A DNA stretch of 64,000 nt, from the NCBI RefSeq assembly GCF_006491595.2, contig NZ_VEVQ02000007.1:124001-188000 (forward strand), read 5' to 3'. Shown one piece after another: positions 59,218-64,000 of this stretch. Below the pieces are notes generated by a model, which saw only the letters and a list, made by a program, of their open reading frames with translations, was not told the DNA's origin and ran no database searches. The stretch is from Flavobacterium jejuense. Lineage in GTDB: Bacteria; Bacteroidota; Bacteroidia; Flavobacteriales; Flavobacteriaceae. A program made the position numbers and the translations under genes. How positions within the stretch are numbered: position 1 is the first letter of the stretch; each line of letters begins with the position of its first letter.

Positions 59218-60100
59218 TCCAGTTTTGTTAAAAGAGACTGTAGGTGGTCTAGATATAAAGCCTGATGGGGTTTATGTAGATGTTACTTTTGGTGGTGGTG
59301 GTCATTCAAGAGAGATAATGTCTCATTTGGGTGAAAAAGGACGTTTGATAGCTTTTGATCAAGACGAAGATGCGCTACGAAATGTAATTGATGACAGTCG
59401 TTTCTTGCTGATAAATGAGAATTTTAGAAACATCAAGCGTTTTTTAAGATTTCATGGCATAAGAAAGGTTGATGGTATTTTAGCAGACCTAGGAGTGTCT
59501 TCTCATCAATTTGATGTTGCTGAAAGAGGTTTTTCTACTCGTTTTGATGCTGAATTAGATATGAGAATGAATCGAAAAGGGGATTTAAGTGCTTATCATG
59601 TGGTAAATGAGTATGAAGAACAAGAATTAAAAAGAGTGTTTCTGGAATATGGAGAGCTTAAAAATGGTGGTGCAATGGCTAATGTTATTGTTGCTGCTAG
59701 AAAAGACAAACAGATAAAGGATTCAGATCATTTAAAACAGGTCTTGGCTAAGTTTTTACCAGCACATAAGAGTAATAAAATTTTAGCACAAATATATCAA
59801 GCGATTCGAATAGAAGTGAATCAAGAAATGGATGTTTTGAAAGAATTTTTAGAACAATCATTAGAAATTTTAGAAATAGGTGGCCGACTAAGTGTAATTT
59901 CATATCACTCGCTTGAAGATCGATTGGTAAAAAGGTTTTTTAGAAACGGAATGTTTGAAGGGGAACCAGAAAGAGATTTTTTTGGAAATTTTGAAGTGCC
60001 ATTTAAAATTATTGAAAAATTAATAGTGCCTAATGCAGAAGAAATAGCAATAAACAACAGAGCTAGAAGTGCTAAATTAAGAGTGGCAGAAAAAAAGTAA
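59195..60100 (+). CDS. rsmH: 16S rRNA (cytosine1402-N4)-methyltransferase
   Basis: This 301-residue enzyme methylates N4 of C1402 in 16S rRNA. The motifs are MEYHNPVLLKETV, YVDVTFGGGGHSREIM (SAM binding), ADLGVSSHQFD and SYHSLEDRLVKRFF. Starts are clustered: ATG at 59195, 59198 and 59204 are in frame; I give the first, while the last (MEYHNPVLLKE) is just as plausible. The gene starts inside mraZ and is the second gene of the dcw cluster. Confidence 0.94.
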   Translation: MMKMEYHNPVLLKETVGGLDIKPDGVYVDVTFGGGGHSREIMSHLGEKGRLIAFDQDEDALRNVIDDSRFLLINENFRNIKRFLRFHGIRKVDGILADLGVSSHQFDVAERGFSTRFDAELDMRMNRKGDLSAYHVVNEYEEQELKRVFLEYGELKNGGAMANVIVAARKDKQIKDSDHLKQVLAKFLPAHKSNKILAQIYQAIRIEVNQEMDVLKEFLEQSLEILEIGGRLSVISYHSLEDRLVKRFFRNGMFEGEPERDFFGNFEVPFKIIEKLIVPNAEEIAINNRARSAKLRVAEKK

Positions 60101-60148
60101 AAAGGAATTAATGAAGGTTTTAAGCTTTCGTAGATATTTTATAAACAC

Positions 60149-60508
60149 ATGAAAAACGGAATTTATAGTTTACTAAAAGCAAAGTTTCTTGTAAGCGATG
60201 ATGCCTTGAAGAACTGGAAGTTCATCGTTTTTCTAATATTCTTAGCTATGATCATGATTGCAAATAATCACCGCTATGATGCTAAAAATTATAAGATTAC
60301 TGAGTTAACAAATAAAGTAAAAGAACTTCGTTCAGAGTTTGTAGATAGACGCTCGGAATTAATGAAACTAAAGATGGAATCTACAGTGGCCAAGAAAATG
60401 GAGAAAAGAGAAATTTTCCCTGCAAATGTACCACCAACGAAGATTATTGTAAAATCTAAAAAAGAAGAAAAAAAGAGTTTTATAGACCAACTAAAAATAT
60501 GGCAGTAA
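60149..60508 (+). CDS. FtsL-like septum protein
   Basis: This 119-residue protein has one membrane helix (about residues 25-40, FIVFLIFLAMIMIANN) and then a coiled-coil segment (YKITELTNKVKELRSEFVDRRSELMKL). That is the topology of FtsL, a bitopic division protein that works with FtsB/FtsQ. Sequence conservation in this family is low, so the name rests on topology and on its place between rsmH and the ftsI gene, where FtsL usually lies. It overlaps the next gene by 10 nt. Confidence 0.8.
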   Translation: MKNGIYSLLKAKFLVSDDALKNWKFIVFLIFLAMIMIANNHRYDAKNYKITELTNKVKELRSEFVDRRSELMKLKMESTVAKKMEKREIFPANVPPTKIIVKSKKEEKKSFIDQLKIWQ

Positions 60509-62484
60509 AAGAGAAAAATAGTAATTACCGCATGTATTTAGTAGCTTTCACAATGTTTGTGATGGCTATTTTGGTTATGATAAAATTAAATAATATTCAA
60601 TGGATAGAAGGAGAATATTATAGAAAATTAGCAAAGGAAAGAACAGTTAAGAATTTTATTATTCCTGCAAATAAAGGAAATGTATACTCTTCTGATGGTA
60701 GCTTATTGGCTACGTCTATTCCAGAATATACTATTCGTTTCGATGCCATGTCACCTTCGATAGAGAACTTTCAAGAAAATATAAAACCATTAAGTGATTC
60801 ATTATCAAAAATGTTTGGTAAACCAACTGGTTATTATCAAGCGACTTTACAAAAAGCAAGGTCAAACCAAAATAGGTATTATTTAATTGCAAGTAAGTTG
60901 AGTTATACCGATTATATGAGGATTAAAAGTTTTCCGCTTTTTAATAAAGGTCCTTATAAGGGAGGAATTATTGTTGAGCAAAAAACAGTAAGAGAACACC
61001 CGATAGGTCTTATTGCTCAAAGAACTATTGGTTATGAACGTACGGATAGTGATGGAAAAGGATTGGAATTTGCCTTTAAAGAATATATTAATGGGAAGAA
61101 CGGTCATAGAATGATGCAAAAAATCGCAAAGAGTCAATGGAAACCTATTAATGATAATAATGAATTAGAACCACAAGATGGATATGATATAGTTTCAACT
61201 ATAGATGTTTATGTACAAGATATAGCGCATCATGCTTTGTTAAAACAATTAGAATATTATCAAGCAGATCATGGCTGTGTGGTGGTAATGGAAACTAAAA
61301 CTGGTGAAATAAAAGCAATATCAAATTTAGGAAGAGCTAAAAGCGGATCTTATTACGAAACGCAAAACTATGCTGTAGCTGAGTCTCACGAACCAGGTTC
61401 CACATTTAAACTTTTGGATTTAATTGCACTTTTAGATGATGAAAAAGTGGATACTAGTAAAGTATACGATACAAATGGTGGTGTTGTTGAATATTATAAG
61501 AAAAAAGTAAGGGATTCTCATAGAGGAGGTTATGGTAAAATTTCTTTAGCAAGAGGTTTTGAAGTATCTTCTAATACGGTTTTAGTACAAGCAGTTTACG
61601 ATAATTATAAAGATAACCCAAAACAGTTTGTAGATAGAATTAATAGTTATGGTTTAAACAAACCATTAGGATTGCAACTTATTGGAGAAGGAAAACCTTA
61701 TGTGCCTCAGCCAGGAGATAAAAGATGGTATGGAACTACTTTACCATGGATGGCATTTGGATATAATATTTCTTTAACTCCCTTGCAAACACTAGCCATG
61801 TATAATGCTGTTGCTAATAATGGAATTATGGTAAAACCTTACTTCGTAAAAGAAATTAAAGAATGGAATAAAACGATTAAAAAATACGATACAGAAGTTA
61901 TTAATTCAAAAATAGCTTCTGATGAGGCCTTAAATAAAGTAAGAGCAGTATTAGAAAATGTTGTTAAAAGAGGAACAGGCTCAAAATTGTATTCCAAAGA
62001 TTTTTCAATGGCTGGTAAAACAGGAACAGCACAAGTAGATTATAACAAAGGACAAGGTAAATTGTATTATTCTTCTTCTTTTGTGGGGTATTTTCCAGCA
62101 AAGAATCCTAAATACTCTTGTATTGTTGTGGTACACAAACCAAATGTTGAATCAGGTTATTTTGGAGCAGATGTGGCTGGACCTGTTTTTAAAAGAATTG
62201 CTCAAAAAATTTATACCGATTCTCCACCAACCAATCATATTAAGGATATTAATCAAAATATTGCTCAACTTGAGAAATCCTATAACCTCTATAATAAAGA
62301 AGTCAATAAGGAAACTAAAAGTATTCCAAATTTAAATGGAATGGACGGAATGGATGCCATTGCTTTATTAGAAAATTTAGGAATAAAAGTTAATGTAAAA
62401 GGTATTGGAAAAGTGAAAGCACAATCAGTAAAAGCAGGAGAAAAAATTGATAAGAATCAAATAATAACATTAGAGTTATCATGA
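60499..62484 (+). CDS. ftsI: Division-specific transpeptidase (penicillin-binding protein, FtsI/SpoVD type) with PASTA domain
   Basis: This 661-residue septal peptidoglycan transpeptidase has an N-terminal membrane helix (about residues 12-29), a dimerisation domain starting IIPANKGNVYSSDGSLLATS, and a transpeptidase domain. Its motifs are SxxK (S301-T-F-K304), SxN (S357-S-N359) and KTG (K507-T-G509). A PASTA domain closes it (SIPNLNGMDGMDAIALLENLG). The first 10 nt overlap the FtsL-like gene and the last 4 nt overlap murE. Confidence 0.95.
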   Translation: MAVKEKNSNYRMYLVAFTMFVMAILVMIKLNNIQWIEGEYYRKLAKERTVKNFIIPANKGNVYSSDGSLLATSIPEYTIRFDAMSPSIENFQENIKPLSDSLSKMFGKPTGYYQATLQKARSNQNRYYLIASKLSYTDYMRIKSFPLFNKGPYKGGIIVEQKTVREHPIGLIAQRTIGYERTDSDGKGLEFAFKEYINGKNGHRMMQKIAKSQWKPINDNNELEPQDGYDIVSTIDVYVQDIAHHALLKQLEYYQADHGCVVVMETKTGEIKAISNLGRAKSGSYYETQNYAVAESHEPGSTFKLLDLIALLDDEKVDTSKVYDTNGGVVEYYKKKVRDSHRGGYGKISLARGFEVSSNTVLVQAVYDNYKDNPKQFVDRINSYGLNKPLGLQLIGEGKPYVPQPGDKRWYGTTLPWMAFGYNISLTPLQTLAMYNAVANNGIMVKPYFVKEIKEWNKTIKKYDTEVINSKIASDEALNKVRAVLENVVKRGTGSKLYSKDFSMAGKTGTAQVDYNKGQGKLYYSSSFVGYFPAKNPKYSCIVVVHKPNVESGYFGADVAGPVFKRIAQKIYTDSPPTNHIKDINQNIAQLEKSYNLYNKEVNKETKSIPNLNGMDGMDAIALLENLGIKVNVKGIGKVKAQSVKAGEKIDKNQIITLELS

Positions 62485-63944
62485 AGATTTTAAAAGATAT
62501 ATTGTATAAAGTGCACATCGAAGCTGTTAAAGGAGTAACTGATGTGGTAGTAAATAAAATTGAATTTGATTCTAGAAAAATAGAATTAAACGATGTTTTC
62601 GTTGCTATTCGTGGGGTTGTTTCAGATGGCCATGAGTTTATTGGTAAAGCTTTAAGTTTAGGAGCAAGTGTTATTATATGTGAAGAATTTCCTCAAGTTA
62701 TTGTTAACGGGGTAACTTATGTTAAGGTTTCAAACTCAAATGAAGCATTAGCTTATATGGCTTCTAATTTCTTTGAGAATCCATCTGCTAAAGTTAGGTT
62801 AGTTGGTGTAACAGGAACAAATGGTAAAACTACTATTGCTTCTTTATTATATCAATTATTTAAAAAAGCAGGTTATAAAGTAGGTCTGCTGTCTACAGTG
62901 AAAATCATGGTAGATAATGTTGAGTATAAAGCTACTCATACAACACCCGATTCCTTAACTATAAATCATTATTTAAATGAAATGGTTGAAATGGGTTGCG
63001 AATTTTGTTTTATGGAAGTAAGTTCTCATGGGATTCATCAAAAGAGGACTGAAGGGCTTGATTTTCAAGGAGGGATTTTTACTAATTTATCGCACGATCA
63101 TTTAGATTATCATAAAACATTTGCCGAATATAGAGATGTAAAAAAAGCATTCTTTGATGGTCTAACTAAAACTGCTTTTGCTATTTCTAATGTTGATGAT
63201 AAAAATGGAGCTATAATGTTCCAAAACACCAAAGCAAAAAAAATAACTTATGCTTTGAAATCTTATGCTGATTATAAAGCACAAATCTTAGAAAATCAGT
63301 TTACAGGTTTGTTGATGAAGATTAATAATAATGAAGTATGGACGAAATTAATAGGCTCTTTTAATGCTTACAACTTGCTTGCTATTTTTGCAACTGCAGT
63401 AGAATTAGGGATTGAAGAACAAGAAGCCTTGCGATTATTATCTGATTTAGAAAGTGTTTCAGGAAGATTTCAATATATTATTTCTGAAGCTAAAATAACA
63501 GCAATAGTCGATTATGCTCATACTCCAGATGCTTTAGAAAATGTATTGAAAACGATTGAAGATATTCGTACAAAAAACGAACAATTAATTACAGTTGTTG
63601 GTTGCGGTGGAGATAGAGATAAAACGAAAAGACCTATTATGGCTCAGATTGCTTCAGAATTAAGTACGAAAGCTATTTTTACATCAGATAATCCAAGAAC
63701 TGAGAATCCAGAAACCATTATTGGAGAAATGGAGAAAGGAGTGGAACCTCAAAATTTTAAAAAAACGCTTTCTATCTTAGATAGAAAGCAAGCTATTAAA
63801 ACAGCTTGTCAATTGGCTGAAACAAATGATATTATTTTAATCGCAGGAAAAGGTCATGAAACCTATCAGGAGATAAACGGTGTGCGAAATGATTTTGATG
63901 ATTTAAAAATTGTAAAAGAATTATTAAAGCAATTAGGAAAGTAA
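62481..63944 (+). CDS. murE: UDP-MurNAc-L-Ala-D-Glu:meso-diaminopimelate ligase
   Basis: This cytoplasmic ligase adds the third residue of the peptidoglycan stem peptide using ATP. The P-loop GVTGTNGKTT (about 110-120) and the catalytic Lys region are present. The DNPR motif (D403-N-P-R406), which selects meso-diaminopimelate rather than Lys, is intact, so the peptidoglycan of this organism contains meso-DAP. Its 487 residues are typical. It overlaps ftsI by 4 nt (ATGA) and lies 30 nt before mraY. Confidence 0.96.
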   Translation: MKILKDILYKVHIEAVKGVTDVVVNKIEFDSRKIELNDVFVAIRGVVSDGHEFIGKALSLGASVIICEEFPQVIVNGVTYVKVSNSNEALAYMASNFFENPSAKVRLVGVTGTNGKTTIASLLYQLFKKAGYKVGLLSTVKIMVDNVEYKATHTTPDSLTINHYLNEMVEMGCEFCFMEVSSHGIHQKRTEGLDFQGGIFTNLSHDHLDYHKTFAEYRDVKKAFFDGLTKTAFAISNVDDKNGAIMFQNTKAKKITYALKSYADYKAQILENQFTGLLMKINNNEVWTKLIGSFNAYNLLAIFATAVELGIEEQEALRLLSDLESVSGRFQYIISEAKITAIVDYAHTPDALENVLKTIEDIRTKNEQLITVVGCGGDRDKTKRPIMAQIASELSTKAIFTSDNPRTENPETIIGEMEKGVEPQNFKKTLSILDRKQAIKTACQLAETNDIILIAGKGHETYQEINGVRNDFDDLKIVKELLKQLGK

Positions 63945-63974
63945 TTCAAAATTTGGAATAAAAAAAATAAAGAT

Positions 63975-64000
63975 ATGTTGTACTATTTTTTTCAATATTT
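63975..64000 (+). CDS. mraY: Start of phospho-N-acetylmuramoyl-pentapeptide transferase, cut by the window edge
   Basis: ATG at 63975 opens the frame MLYYFFQY. This agrees with the usual flavobacterial MraY start (a hydrophobic LYY run) and with the fixed order murE-mraY in dcw clusters. Only eight complete codons are inside the window, so the call rests mainly on position. Confidence 0.7.

Overview
The window is about 64 kb of AT-rich DNA from a member of the Bacteroidota, almost certainly a Flavobacteriaceae bacterium (Flavobacterium or a close relative). The evidence is the gliding lipoprotein pair gldB-gldC, a secreted protein ending in a type B T9SS (type IX secretion) sorting domain, a Na+-NQR operon with its flavin transferase, a zinc-ligand-free DnaG, many lipoproteins, no Shine-Dalgarno sequences, and repeated Bacteroidota promoter elements (TTTG, 18-21 bp, TAnnTTTG). 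The DNA looks mostly like stable chromosomal core. There is no prophage, integron or CRISPR array, and only one small element with a mobile look.

Layout. 1-4069 holds the end of the nqr operon (nqrD partial, nqrE, nqrF), a small conserved gene and apbE, which makes the covalent flavins that NQR needs. 4141-6945 is a periplasmic M16 protease. 6997-11848 (minus) has a SNF2 helicase, a methyltransferase, a 316-bp cassette framed by perfect 29-bp inverted repeats around a shrunken GxxExxY gene, and map. 12030-13761 has a CoA-transferase and an RRM RNA-binding protein. 13827-18899 (minus) is an efflux operon: tetR, an ABC protein with a degenerate ATPase domain, hlyD and tolC. 19027-22611 is a large T9SS cargo protein. 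22687-26285 (minus) is gpmI followed by three envelope genes, including a lipoprotein that joins a collagen-like Gly-X-Y stretch to a thioredoxin fold. 26392-32939 holds a DUF5916 outer-membrane protein, two convergent L,D-transpeptidases, two identical tRNA-Gly genes and pepE. 33055-37452 is a four-gene operon ending in an M1 peptidase.

37560-43270 has tatA, a PAP2 phosphatase, an O-methyltransferase, an orphan carbamoyltransferase, rlmN and a polyprenyl diphosphate synthase. 43515-46275 is an ECF sigma module (sigma factor, membrane-anchored probable anti-sigma, outer-membrane protein, frameshifted lipoprotein), preceded by two near-identical promoter-like copies 66 bp apart. Three tandem paralogs of 427 residues each, probably secreted beta-helix proteins, fill 46449-50960. 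51053-58386 carries dnaG, an atypical response regulator, nadE, gldB-gldC, a DUF3829 lipoprotein, engB and an alpha/beta hydrolase. From 58674 to the right edge runs the division and cell-wall (dcw) cluster mraZ-rsmH-ftsL-ftsI-murE-mraY, with three 10-bp-phased MraZ boxes in front.

The most unusual items are the inverted-repeat GxxExxY cassette, the collagen-like/thioredoxin lipoprotein, the ABC protein that lacks most catalytic residues, the duplicated ECF-type promoter, the triplicated secreted protein and the frameshifted lipoprotein. All identifications come from reading motifs and recalled family patterns; no database search was run.
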